From Kitasatospora sp. CB01950 (lineage in GTDB: Bacteria > Actinomycetota > Actinomycetes > Streptomycetales > Streptomycetaceae), in NCBI RefSeq assembly GCF_001905465.1, contig NZ_LISX01000009.1:196593-260592 (forward strand): DNA of 64,000 nt, in the 5' to 3' direction. The notes below the pieces were generated by a model, which saw nothing but the letters and a program-made list of their open reading frames with translations, was not told the DNA's origin and did no database searches. A program made the translations under genes and the position numbers. Numbering within the stretch: the stretch's first letter is position 1; each line of letters begins with the position of its first letter. Below, in pieces: positions 37,505 to 46,207 of this stretch.

Positions 37505-38148
37505 TGCTCGCCGAGGACTCCGTCCTGCTGCGGGAGGGCCTGGTGGGCCTGCTGGAACGTTTCGGCCACACCGTGTCCGCGGCCGTCGGTGACGCCCCGT
37601 CGCTGCTGGCGGCGGTCGCCGAGCACCGGCCCGACCTGGTGGTCACCGACGTCCGGATGCCGCCGGGCCTGGCCGAGGAGGGCCTGCGCGCGGCGATCGC
37701 GCTGCGCACCGAACGGCCGGGGCTGCCGGTGCTGGTGCTCAGCCAGTACGTGCAGCGCTCGTACGCGGCGGAGCTGCTGGCGGGCGGCGACGGCTCGGGC
37801 GTGGGCTACCTGCTGAAGGACCGGGTCGGCCACGTCGAGGAGTTCCTGGAAGCGCTGCACACGGTGGCGTCCGGCGGCACCGTGGTGGACCCGGAGGTGG
37901 TGCGCCGGCTGCTGGCCCGCCGCCGGGACCCGCTGGAGCGGCTGACGCCCCGGGAGCGGGAGGTACTGGAGCTGATGGCCCGGGGCTGCTCGAACGCGGA
38001 GATCTGCCGCCGACTGGTGGTGTCGGAGGCGGCGGTGGCCAAGCACATCGGCAACATCCTGCTGAAGCTCGACCTGCCGCCCGCCGAGGACACCCACCGC
38101 CGGGTCCTGGCGGTGCTGGCGTTCCTCGGCGGCGACGAACGGGCCTGA
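37471..38148 (+). CDS. LuxR/NarL-family response regulator
   Basis: A 225-residue regulator, from GTG 37471 inside the kinase gene. The receiver (RLVLAEDSVLLREGL; phospho-Asp in DLVVTDVRMPP; Lys in VGYLLKDRV) is followed by a C-terminal LuxR helix-turn-helix (LTPREREVLELMARGCSNAEICRRLVVSEAAVAKHIGNILLKL). The cognate kinase is the overlapping upstream gene. It is convergent with hemE with only 2 bp between stops. Confidence 0.93.
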   Translation: MPPAARRPLRLVLAEDSVLLREGLVGLLERFGHTVSAAVGDAPSLLAAVAEHRPDLVVTDVRMPPGLAEEGLRAAIALRTERPGLPVLVLSQYVQRSYAAELLAGGDGSGVGYLLKDRVGHVEEFLEALHTVASGGTVVDPEVVRRLLARRRDPLERLTPREREVLELMARGCSNAEICRRLVVSEAAVAKHIGNILLKLDLPPAEDTHRRVLAVLAFLGGDERA

Positions 38149-38150
38149 GG

Positions 38151-39230
38151 TCAGCGGGCGCTGGCCTCGTGGACGAAGGCGACCAGTCGGGTCAGCGCGT
38201 CCGGGTCCATGGTCGGCATGACGCCGTGGCCGAGGTTGAAGATGTGGTGGCTGCCGCCGAGCGCCTGGGCGGCGTGCAGCACCTCGCGGGCCTTGGTCTC
38301 CACCACGTGGGTGGGCGCGTACAGCACGGCCGGGTCGAGGTTGCCCTGCAGGCCCTTGCCGGGGCCGACCCGGTTGGCGGCCTCGTCGAGCGGGACCCGC
38401 CAGTCGACGCCGACGATGTCCGCGCCGGCCTGGCCCATCAGGCCGAGCAGTTCACCGGTGTTGACGCCGAAGTGGATCCGTGGCACCCCGTACGGCGCGA
38501 CCGCGTCGAACACCTTGGCGCTGGCGGGCATCACCGAGCGGCGGTACTCGTCCGGGGCGAGCGCACCCGCCCAGGAGTCGAACAGCTGGATCGCCGAGGC
38601 GCCCGCCTCGATCTGGATCTTCAGGAACGCCGAGGTGATCTGCGCGAGCCGCTCGACGAGCTCCGCCCAGAGCTCGGGCTCGCCGTACATCATCGCCTTG
38701 GTGTTCTCGTACGACTTCGACGGGCCGCCCTCGATCAGGTAGCTCGCCAGCGTGAACGGCGCACCGGCGAAGCCGATCAGCGGGGTGGCGCCGAGCTCCT
38801 CGACCAGCGCGCCGACCGCCTCGGTGATGTACGGCATGTCGTCCGGCTCCAGCGGACGCAGCCGCTGCAGGTCGGCCTTGGTGCGGATCGGGTCGGCGAT
38901 GACCGGACCGACGCCGCCCTTGATCTCCACGTCGATGCCGACCGCCTTGAGCGGGACCACGATGTCGGAGAAGAAGATCGCCGCGTCCACCTTGTGCCGA
39001 CGCACCGGCTGCAGGGTGATCTCCTTGACCAGCTCGGGCCGCATGCAGGCGTCGAGCATCGGGACGCCCTCGCGCACCTTCAGGTACTCGGGCAGCGAGC
39101 GGCCGGCCTGCCGCATGAACCACACGGGGGTGTACGGCACCGGCTCGTTGCGGGCGGCGCGCAGGAAGACGGAGTCGTACGCGGCGCCGCGGGGCCGCTG
39201 ACCGGACTGGGCTGCGGGGGTCTCACTCAC
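38151..39230 (-). CDS. hemE: Uroporphyrinogen decarboxylase
   Basis: Decarboxylates the four acetate side chains of uroporphyrinogen III to coproporphyrinogen III. The 359 residues show the N-terminal signature VPYTPVWFMRQAGRSLPEY, FFSDIVVPLKAVGIDVEIKGGVGPVI with the catalytic Asp, GFAGAPFTLASYLIEGGPS, and FNLGHGVMPTMDPDAL at the C-terminus. It shares the haem pathway with hemG and hemQ further left. The divergent DUF3000 gene is 175 bp away. Confidence 0.97.
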   Translation of the reverse strand: MSETPAAQSGQRPRGAAYDSVFLRAARNEPVPYTPVWFMRQAGRSLPEYLKVREGVPMLDACMRPELVKEITLQPVRRHKVDAAIFFSDIVVPLKAVGIDVEIKGGVGPVIADPIRTKADLQRLRPLEPDDMPYITEAVGALVEELGATPLIGFAGAPFTLASYLIEGGPSKSYENTKAMMYGEPELWAELVERLAQITSAFLKIQIEAGASAIQLFDSWAGALAPDEYRRSVMPASAKVFDAVAPYGVPRIHFGVNTGELLGLMGQAGADIVGVDWRVPLDEAANRVGPGKGLQGNLDPAVLYAPTHVVETKAREVLHAAQALGGSHHIFNLGHGVMPTMDPDALTRLVAFVHEASAR

Positions 39231-39405
39231 GCGTCACATCCTCGCACGCGGCCACTCCCGCCCCGGCCGCCGACCAGGCAAAACGGACAGCTCGGACACC
39301 CGTGGTGCACAGAGCGGTCCCGGCCTGGCCGATTTCCGGAATTTCGGCACGCCGGAGGAACGAAAGTGCTCGGATTGCGAGCCCGCGCCACCTAGGCTTC
39401 CGGAC

Positions 39406-40056
39406 ATGGCAGCGGTCGGCGGGCAATCCGCACAGGGTGGAGGAACGGGCAGGGAGTCGGCGCCGATCGAGTTCCGCGAGGCGGTCGAGGCGCTGACCGG
39501 GGCGCGACTGCGCCCCGAGGTACGGCTGTCCCCGCAGCCCGCCCCCCGCCGACTGGCCCCGCACACCTTCGCACTCTCCGCCTCCGTCGAGGTGGACGGC
39601 GAGGAGCTGGCCGACGGCACCCTCGTCCTGCTGCACGACCCGTCCGCGCCGGAGGCCTGGAACGGGGACTTCCGCGTGGTCACCATGACCCGGGCCGAGC
39701 TGGAGCCGGAGATGGCGGGCGACCCGCTGCTGTCCGAGGTCGGCTGGAGCTGGCTGGTGGACGCCCTGCAGGCGCACGGCGCCGGGTTCGCCGAGCCCAG
39801 CGGCACCGTGACCAGGTGTCACTCGCAGTACTTCGGGGCGCTGGCCGAACGCGGCGCCTCCACCGAGATCGAGCTGCGCGCCTCCTGGACGCCCGCCGAC
39901 GGCCGCTTCGAGCGGCACCTGGCCGCCTGGGCCGACCTGCTGTGCGTGTGCGCCGGGCTGCCGCCCGCCCCGTCGGCGGCGCCGGCCGCCGAGTCCGGCG
40001 GACTGGGCGGCGTGGTGCCGATGCCGGCCCGCCGTCGGCCGCGCAACCCACACTGA
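39406..40056 (+). CDS. DUF3000 domain protein
   Basis: A 216-residue actinobacterial protein of the DUF3000 family; function unknown. Recognisable stretches are FREAVEALTGARLRPEVRLSP, APHTFALSASV, PEAWNGDFRVVTMTRAELEPEMAGDPLLSEVGWSWLVDAL, GTVTRCHSQYFG and WADLLCVCAGLPP. A TAGGCT hexamer (39393-39398) lies seven bases upstream of the ATG, so transcription would start at or next to it and the mRNA may be leaderless. It lies between hemE and the LuxR regulator. Confidence 0.9.
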   Translation: MAAVGGQSAQGGGTGRESAPIEFREAVEALTGARLRPEVRLSPQPAPRRLAPHTFALSASVEVDGEELADGTLVLLHDPSAPEAWNGDFRVVTMTRAELEPEMAGDPLLSEVGWSWLVDALQAHGAGFAEPSGTVTRCHSQYFGALAERGASTEIELRASWTPADGRFERHLAAWADLLCVCAGLPPAPSAAPAAESGGLGGVVPMPARRRPRNPH

Positions 40057-40436
40057 CCTCCGCCCGGCACCCCTTTTTCCCACTCCGCCGCTCGCACGGC
40101 TGTCCGCACCCCGTAGACACCCCGGGGGACAGTCGCACGCCTTGGACCGGCGACCACCCGCAGGACTGACGGAGTGTGACTTCGTAGACGCTCCCGGTCA
40201 ATTACCCGACCGTTCCCGATCGTCGTGTCGCCGGAAACGATCGAATCCGTGCGATTTCCGGGCACGTCATACCGGTCGCCTGCGCGATTTGTCCGTATTG
40301 TTACTCACCAGATCGTGATCACCCGCTAAAGCCGGTCACGGTTGATGCCGAAGGTGTCAGTGACCCTTTCCAGACGCGGAACACTCCGACCGCCCCCTCG
40401 GGGTTCCGTCCGCCACTCCCCCGCAGGAGGCCTCAG
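40057..40436. other. 380-bp intergenic region upstream of the LuxR regulator
   Basis: No gene is visible. A perfect 7-bp inverted repeat CGATCGT (40217-40223) and ACGATCG (40237-40243) lies in the middle; the stretch 40240-40330 is less GC-rich than its surroundings and is the likely promoter area. GCAGGAGG just before the GTG at 40437 is the ribosome-binding site of the downstream gene. Confidence 0.5.
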
Positions 40437-41168
40437 GTGTCGGTCCTTCTTGAGCACCCCGCAAACGTGGTCGCCTACCGTCCGACGAAGCCCACCGCCA
40501 TGGTGGTCATCGCGGATCCCCGGGTCCGAAACACGGTGACCCGGCATCTATGGGCGCTCGGTGTCCGCGACGTCATCGAGGTCTCCTCGATCGCCGAGGC
40601 CCGGCCCCGGATCTCCAACCCCCGCGACATCTGCATCGCCGATGTCCACCTCCCCGACGGCTCCGGCCTGACCGTCCTGGCCGAGACCCGCGCCGCGGGC
40701 TGGCCGAACGGCCTGGCACTGTCCGCCGCCGACGACATCGGCGCGGTCCGCTCGGCCCTGGCCGGCGGCGTCAAGGGATACGTGGTCACCGGCACCCGCA
40801 CCAGCATGCCGATGCCCGGCCGTCCCGGACTGCCGATCGGCGCCGGCCTGGCCGGTCGGATGCGCCGTCCCGGCATCCCCGGCCACCACCACCCCGGCAT
40901 GCACGGCGCTCCCGGCCAGCCCGGCGGCGCCCCCGGCGCTCCCGGTGCACCCGGCGCGCAGCCCTCCGCCTACCGCGAGCTCTCCGGCCGTGAGGTCGAG
41001 GTGCTGCGGCTGGTCGCCGAGGGCCAGTCGAACAAGGCGATCGGCGTCGCGATGGGCCTCTCCGCCCTCACCGTGAAGAGCCACCTCGCCCGCATCGCCC
41101 GCAAGCTCGGAACGGGCGACCGGGCCGGCATGGTGGCGGTGGCGCTGCGCACCGGCATCATCCACTGA
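40437..41168 (+). CDS. LuxR-family regulator with atypical receiver and collagen-like linker
   Basis: A 243-residue orphan regulator. The receiver-like domain (AMVVIADPRVRNTVTRHLWALGVRDVIEVSS; CIADVHLPDGSGL; VKGYVVTGT) keeps the central Asp and the Lys but has a single Asp in the acidic pocket instead of two. A flexible linker rich in Gly, Pro, His and Ala (HHHPGMHGAPGQPGGAPGAP) leads to a LuxR helix-turn-helix (LSGREVEVLRLVAEGQSNKAIGVAMGLSALTVKSHLARIARKLG). The GTG at 40437 has a strong GGAGG site. No kinase gene is next to it. A terminator follows. Confidence 0.9.
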   Translation: MSVLLEHPANVVAYRPTKPTAMVVIADPRVRNTVTRHLWALGVRDVIEVSSIAEARPRISNPRDICIADVHLPDGSGLTVLAETRAAGWPNGLALSAADDIGAVRSALAGGVKGYVVTGTRTSMPMPGRPGLPIGAGLAGRMRRPGIPGHHHPGMHGAPGQPGGAPGAPGAPGAQPSAYRELSGREVEVLRLVAEGQSNKAIGVAMGLSALTVKSHLARIARKLGTGDRAGMVAVALRTGIIH

Positions 41169-41187
41169 CCCACATCGTCCCTGGTGG

Positions 41188-41216
41188 CGGCCCGGAGGAA
41201 CGTTTCCTCCGGGCCG
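41188..41216 (+). terminator. Terminator after the LuxR regulator
   Basis: Perfect 13-bp stem CGGCCCGGAGGAA (41188-41200) with TTCCTCCGGGCCG (41204-41216) and a three-base loop. Confidence 0.85.
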
Positions 41217-41358
41217 TTCCCGTGCCCTCCGCCGACGATCCGTCACCTGCCGCCGCAGCCCCCGGACCGGCCCGCCGACCCGGCCCGGCAGAGGTCCGAA
41301 CATGGTCCGACCAGTCGGACAACACTCCCGGCGGCGGCACACGACGTACCCTTGGGGG

Positions 41359-42594
41359 GTGACCGACGCCGTAGCCTCCATCCCCGAAGAGACCGCCCCG
41401 GTTCCGCTCCTCGAACCCAGGGACGGACTCCCACCGGTGGTGTCGGACCCTCAGGCGCTCGCCGCGACCATCGCGGCCTTCCGTACCGGCACCGGCCCCG
41501 TCGCCGTCGACGCCGAACGCGCCTCCGGCTACCGCTACGGCCAGCGCGCCTACCTGATCCAGCTGCGCCGCAACGGCGCGGGCACCGCGCTGATCGACCC
41601 GATCGCCTGCCCCGACCTCTCCGCGCTGGACGAGGCCATCCACGACACCGAGTGGGTCGTGCACGCCGCCACCCAGGACCTGCCCTGCCTGTTCGACGTC
41701 GGCATGCACCCCGGCGTGCTGTTCGACACCGAACTCGCCGGCCGGCTCGCCGGCTTCCCCCGGGTCGGCCTCGGCCCGATGACCGAGAACGTCCTCGGCC
41801 TCTCGCTGGCCAAGGAGCACTCCGCCGTCGACTGGTCCACCCGCCCGCTGCCCGAGCCCTGGCTGCGCTACGCCGCGCTCGACGTCGAGGTCCTGGTCGA
41901 CCTGCGCGACGCCTTGGAGACCGAACTCGACCGGCAGGGCAAGCTCGACTGGGCGCACCAGGAGTTCGCCGCCCTCGCCGCCGCACCCCGCCCCGCCCCG
42001 CGGGTCGACCCCTGGCGGCGCACCTCCCAGCTGCACAAGGTCCGCCGCCGTCGGCAGCTCGCCGTCGTCCGCGAACTCTGGCTGACCCGCGACCGGATCG
42101 CCCGCGAACGCGACGTCTCCCCCGGCCGGGTGCTGGCCGACACCGCGATCGTCAACGCGGCCCTCGCGATGCCGCTCAACGCGCCCGCGCTGATCGCCGT
42201 CCAGGGCTTCGGGCCCCGGGTGAACCGGCGTCAGCTCGAACAGTGGCTGGGCGCGATCGAACGGGCCCGGGAGATTCCGGAGAACGCGCTGCCCTCCGCG
42301 ACCGCCCCGCACGACGGGCCGCCGCCGCCGCGCGCCTGGGCCGAGAAGGACCCGATCGCCGCGGCCCGCCTCACCGGTGCGAGGGCCGCCGTCGCGGCCC
42401 TCGCCGAGCAGCACCACCTGCCCGCGGAGAACCTGATCACCCCCGACCTGGTCCGCCGCGTCTCCTGGGAGCCGCCGGCCCGACCGGACGCGACGTCGAT
42501 CGCCGACGCACTGCACTCCCTGGGGGCCCGCGCCTGGCAGACGGAACTGGTCGCACCGGCGCTCGCGGAGGCGTTCGGGACGGCGAGCGAATAG
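41359..42594 (+). CDS. Ribonuclease D-like 3-prime exonuclease with HRDC domain
   Basis: A 411-residue DEDD-family exonuclease. The first acidic motif is VAVDAERASGYRYGQRAYLIQL, the second is IHDTEWVVHAATQDLPCLFD, and WLRYAALDVEVLVDLRDALE is the third, with Tyr and Asp. An HRDC domain follows (RRRQLAVVRELWLTRDRIARERDVSPGRVLADTAIV). The start was set at GTG 41359; TACCCT (41347-41352) seven bases upstream suggests a leaderless transcript. An upstream ATG at 41302 would add 19 unrelated residues. Confidence 0.92.
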   Translation: MTDAVASIPEETAPVPLLEPRDGLPPVVSDPQALAATIAAFRTGTGPVAVDAERASGYRYGQRAYLIQLRRNGAGTALIDPIACPDLSALDEAIHDTEWVVHAATQDLPCLFDVGMHPGVLFDTELAGRLAGFPRVGLGPMTENVLGLSLAKEHSAVDWSTRPLPEPWLRYAALDVEVLVDLRDALETELDRQGKLDWAHQEFAALAAAPRPAPRVDPWRRTSQLHKVRRRRQLAVVRELWLTRDRIARERDVSPGRVLADTAIVNAALAMPLNAPALIAVQGFGPRVNRRQLEQWLGAIERAREIPENALPSATAPHDGPPPPRAWAEKDPIAAARLTGARAAVAALAEQHHLPAENLITPDLVRRVSWEPPARPDATSIADALHSLGARAWQTELVAPALAEAFGTASE

Positions 42595-42662
42595 CAGCGC
42601 GGGCGAGTGCGAAAGCAGGGGCGCACACTCGCGGTGCGTTCTCGCTCACTCTTCCATCTCCT

Positions 42663-42691
42663 TGCCCACCGTTGTTACTCGTGGGTAGATT
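42663..42691 (+). promoter_or_regulatory. Promoter of the thiolase/FadB operon with overlapping operator-like palindrome
   Basis: TTGCCC (42663-42668), a 17-bp spacer and TAGATT (42686-42691) form a near-consensus housekeeping promoter; transcription would begin near 42698. The imperfect palindrome TTACTCGTGGGTAG (42675-42688) lies in the spacer and runs into the -10, an ideal place for a TetR-type fatty-acid-responsive repressor. The regulator is not in this window. Confidence 0.6.
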
Positions 42692-42755
42692 GGTCGCGTA
42701 GCAGCGTCGCTGATTTGCGCGCTCGCCCCGCCATCCCCCTGGGAGGAGAGCCCCC

Positions 42756-43973
42756 GTGCCTCGTACCGCGAGGGACGTCGTCTTCGTCGACGGCGTCCGC
42801 ACCCCGTTCGGCAAGGCCGGCCCGAAGGGCATGTACCACGAGACGCGGGCGGACGACCTGGTCGTCAAGTGCATCCGCGAGCTCGTGCGCCGCAACCCGG
42901 GCCTGCCGGTCGAGCGGATCGACGAGGTCGCCGTCGCGGCGACCACCCAGATCGGAGACCAGGGTCTGACCATCGGCCGCACCGCCGCGCTGCTCTCGGG
43001 CCTGCCGAAGTCCGTTCCGGGCTACTCGATCGACCGGATGTGCGCGGGTGCGATGACGGCCGTCACCGCCACCGCGGGCGGCATCGCGTTCGGCGCCTAC
43101 GACGTGGTCGTGGCCGGCGGCGTGGAGCACATGGGCCGGCACCCGATGGGCGAGGGCGTGGACCCGAACCCGCGGTTCGTCTCGGAGAAGCTGGTCGACG
43201 AGTCCGCCCTGTTCATGGGCATGACCGCGGAGAACCTGCACGACCGCTTCCCGCACCTGACGAAGGAGCGCTGCGACGCGTACGCGGTGCGCTCGCAGGA
43301 GAAGGCGGCGAAGGCGTACGCCAACGGCGACATCCAGCCGGACCTGGTGCCGATCGCGATCCGCAACACCAACCCCGCGGTCGGCGAGACCGGTTGGGGC
43401 CTGGCGACCACGGATGAGCCGATGCGCCCGGGCACCACCATGGAGTCGCTGGCCGCCCTGAAGACCCCGTTCCGTCCGCACGGCAACATCACCGCGGGCA
43501 ACGCGGCGGGCCTGAACGACGGTGCGACCGCCTCGCTGCTGGCCGCCGAGGACGTGGCCCGCGAGCTGGGCCTGCCGGTCAAGATGCGCCTGGTCAGCTA
43601 CGCGTTCGCGGGCGTCGAGCCCGAGGTGATGGGCATCGGTCCCGTCCCGGCGACCGAGAAGGCGCTGGCCAAGGCCGGTCTGACCATCGACGACATCGGC
43701 GCGTTCGAGGTCAACGAGGCGTTCGCCGTCCAGGTGCTGGCGTTCCTGGACCACTACGGCATCGCGGACGACGACGAGCGGGTCAACCCGTACGGCGGCG
43801 CGATCGCGTTCGGCCACCCGCTGGCCTCCTCCGGCGTGCGTCTGATGACGCAGCTGGCCCGCCGCTTCGAGCAGCGCCCGGACGTCCGCTACGGCCTGAC
43901 CACCATGTGCATCGGCTTCGGCATGGGCGGGACCGTCATCTGGGAGAACCCGCACTTCGAGGGTGGTAAGTGA
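42756..43973 (+). CDS. Acetyl-CoA acyltransferase (thiolase), beta-oxidation
   Basis: A 405-residue thiolase, the FadA-type partner of the downstream multifunctional enzyme. The nucleophile is Cys96 in SIDRMCAGAM, with His354 in FGHPLASSGVRL and Cys385 in TTMCIGFGMGG completing the active site. The GTG at 42756 is preceded by GGGAGGAG. The stop overlaps the next start as GTGA, or the next gene begins at ATG three bases further on. The operon cleaves 3-ketoacyl-CoA to acyl-CoA and acetyl-CoA. Confidence 0.95.
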   Translation: MPRTARDVVFVDGVRTPFGKAGPKGMYHETRADDLVVKCIRELVRRNPGLPVERIDEVAVAATTQIGDQGLTIGRTAALLSGLPKSVPGYSIDRMCAGAMTAVTATAGGIAFGAYDVVVAGGVEHMGRHPMGEGVDPNPRFVSEKLVDESALFMGMTAENLHDRFPHLTKERCDAYAVRSQEKAAKAYANGDIQPDLVPIAIRNTNPAVGETGWGLATTDEPMRPGTTMESLAALKTPFRPHGNITAGNAAGLNDGATASLLAAEDVARELGLPVKMRLVSYAFAGVEPEVMGIGPVPATEKALAKAGLTIDDIGAFEVNEAFAVQVLAFLDHYGIADDDERVNPYGGAIAFGHPLASSGVRLMTQLARRFEQRPDVRYGLTTMCIGFGMGGTVIWENPHFEGGK

Positions 43974-43975
43974 CC

Positions 43976-46102
43976 ATGAGCACCACTGAGATGCTGCAGC
44001 GCGCCGCCGAACTGTTCCCCGGCGAGGTCGTCACCACCGCGCACGTGCGCCACCTGGACCTGCCGCTGCAGGCCGGCAAGCTGGCGCTGATCACCCTGGA
44101 CAACGGCTTCGACCACACCAAGCCGACCACCTTCGGCCCGGGTTCGCTGGCGAAGCTGTCCGAGGCGCTGGACCAGGTCGAGGCCGAGGCCGCCGAGGGC
44201 AAGGTGGTCGCCGTCGCGATCACCGGCAAGCCGTTCATCTTCGCGGTCGGCGCCGACCTCAAGGGCGTCGAGGTGCTCAAGGAGCACTCGGACGCGCTGG
44301 CCATCGGCAAGGGCGGCCACGACGTCTTCAAGCGGATCGCCGCGCTGCCCGTCCCGTCCTTCGCGTTCTACAACGGCGCGGCGATGGGCGGCGGCGTCGA
44401 GGTCGGCCTGCACTGCTCCTACCGCACCGTCAGCGCGGGCGTCCCGGCGTTCTCGCTGCCCGAGGTCTTCCTCGGCCTGGTGCCCGGCTGGGGCGGCTGC
44501 ACGCTGCTGCCGAACCTGATCGGCCCGGCCAAGGCCGTCAAGGTCATCGTCGAGAACTCGATGGCCCAGAACAAGCAGCTCAAGGGCAAGGACGTGTTCG
44601 AGCTGGGGATCGCGGACGCGATCTTCGAGCCGGCCGACTTCCTGGAGCAGTCGCTGCTGTGGACGGCTCGCGTGCTCAAGGGCGACGTGGTCGTCGAGCG
44701 CGAGGAGTTCGACCGCGGCAAGGCGTGGGACGACGCCGTGCTGTGGGGCCGCTGGGTCGCCGACGCCAAGGTGCACGGGGCCGCTCCGGCCGCGTACAAG
44801 GCGCTCGACATCATCCAGCAGGTCAAGGACGGCGACCTGCAGGCCGGCTTCGACGCCGAGGACGCCGCGCTGGCCGACCTGATCATGAGCGGTGAGCTGC
44901 GCGCCGGCCTGTACGCCTTCAACCTGGTGCAGCGCCGCGCGAAGAAGCCGTTCGGCGCGCCGGACAAGTCGCTGGCCCGCCCGGTCACCAAGGTCGGCGT
45001 CGTCGGCGCCGGTCTGATGGCCTCCCAGCTGGCGCTGCTGTTCGCGCGCCGCCTGGAGGTGCCGGTGGTGCTCACCGACATCGACCAGGAGCGCATCGAC
45101 AAGGGCGTGGGCTACGTCCACGGCGAGATCGACAAGCTGCTGGCGAAGGGCCGCATCGGCGGCGACAAGGCCAACAAGCTCAAGGGCCTGGTCTCCGGCC
45201 ACCTCGACAAGGCCGTCGCGTTCGGCGACGCGGACTTCGTCATCGAGGCCGTCTTCGAGGAGATGGGCGTCAAGCAGAAGGTGTTCGCGGAGCTGGAGGC
45301 GGTGGTCGCGCCGACCACCGTCCTGGCCACCAACACCTCCTCGCTGTCGGTCACCGAGATGGCGTCCAAGCTCCAGCACCCGGAGCGCGTGGTCGGCTTC
45401 CACTTCTTCAACCCGGTCGCGATCCTCCCGCTGCTGGAGATCGTCCGGGCCGAGAAGACCGACGACGCCTCGCTGGCCACCGCGTTCGGTGTCGCCAAGA
45501 AGCTGAAGAAGACCGCGGTGCTCACCAAGGACGCCCCGGCGTTCGTGGTCAACCGCATCCTGACCCGCTTCATGGGCGAGATCCAGAACATCATCGACGA
45601 GGGCACCTCGTTCGAGACCGTCGAGGCCGCGGTCAAGCCGCTCGGCCTGCCGATGTCGCCGATCGCCCTGCTCGAACTGGTCGGCCCGGCCATCGCCCTG
45701 CACGTCTCCGAGACCCTGCACGGCGCGTTCCCGGAGCGGTTCACCGTCTCCGAGAACCTCGGCAAGGTCGTCGAGGCCGGCAAGCGCGGCTTCTACATCT
45801 GGCAGGACGGCGCCCAGGTCCTCGACCCCGAGGTCCTCGCCCTCCTCACCTTCGGCGACTCCGTCCTGACGGAGGACCAGGTCCGCGCCCGCGCCCTGGA
45901 CGCCGTCGCCCAGGAGATCGGCCTGATGCTCGACGAGGGCGTCGTCGGCGAGGCGCAGGACATCGACCTGTGCATGATCACCGGCGCCGGCTGGCCCTTC
46001 CACCTCGGCGGCATCACCCCCTACCTCGACCGCGAGGGCGTCTCCGAGCGCGTCAACGGCAAGAAGTTCCTGGCCCCCGGCCTGGCTTCGGTCCCCGCCT
46101 GA
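43976..46102 (+). CDS. Multifunctional enoyl-CoA hydratase / 3-hydroxyacyl-CoA dehydrogenase (FadB type)
   Basis: A 708-residue fatty-acid oxidation enzyme. The N-terminal crotonase domain shows ITGKPFIFAVGADLKGVE and YNGAAMGGGVEVGLHCSYRT, with EVFLGLVPGWGG carrying catalytic residues. The NAD-binding dehydrogenase domain starts about residue 340 with KVGVVGAGLMASQLALLFARR, then NTSSLSVTEMAS and GFHFFNPV with the catalytic His, then two C-terminal 3HCDH domains. ATG 43976 was preferred; a GTG two codons earlier overlaps the thiolase stop. It acts with the thiolase to shorten acyl-CoAs. Confidence 0.95.
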   Translation: MSTTEMLQRAAELFPGEVVTTAHVRHLDLPLQAGKLALITLDNGFDHTKPTTFGPGSLAKLSEALDQVEAEAAEGKVVAVAITGKPFIFAVGADLKGVEVLKEHSDALAIGKGGHDVFKRIAALPVPSFAFYNGAAMGGGVEVGLHCSYRTVSAGVPAFSLPEVFLGLVPGWGGCTLLPNLIGPAKAVKVIVENSMAQNKQLKGKDVFELGIADAIFEPADFLEQSLLWTARVLKGDVVVEREEFDRGKAWDDAVLWGRWVADAKVHGAAPAAYKALDIIQQVKDGDLQAGFDAEDAALADLIMSGELRAGLYAFNLVQRRAKKPFGAPDKSLARPVTKVGVVGAGLMASQLALLFARRLEVPVVLTDIDQERIDKGVGYVHGEIDKLLAKGRIGGDKANKLKGLVSGHLDKAVAFGDADFVIEAVFEEMGVKQKVFAELEAVVAPTTVLATNTSSLSVTEMASKLQHPERVVGFHFFNPVAILPLLEIVRAEKTDDASLATAFGVAKKLKKTAVLTKDAPAFVVNRILTRFMGEIQNIIDEGTSFETVEAAVKPLGLPMSPIALLELVGPAIALHVSETLHGAFPERFTVSENLGKVVEAGKRGFYIWQDGAQVLDPEVLALLTFGDSVLTEDQVRARALDAVAQEIGLMLDEGVVGEAQDIDLCMITGAGWPFHLGGITPYLDREGVSERVNGKKFLAPGLASVPA

Positions 46103-46118
46103 CGCACAGCGCACCCAC

Positions 46119-46164
46119 GACGGGCGGCACCCCCCTTCCTCCGGGACGGGGAGTGCCGCCCGTC
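46119..46164 (+). terminator. Terminator of the thiolase/FadB operon
   Basis: Perfect 12-bp arms GACGGGCGGCAC (46119-46130) and GTGCCGCCCGTC (46153-46164) with further CCCC/GGGG pairing inside the loop. Confidence 0.8.
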
Positions 46165-46207
46165 GGCGTTGTATGCTGCGCCGTTTCTGCGCGAAGGGGG
46201 TCGGCCG

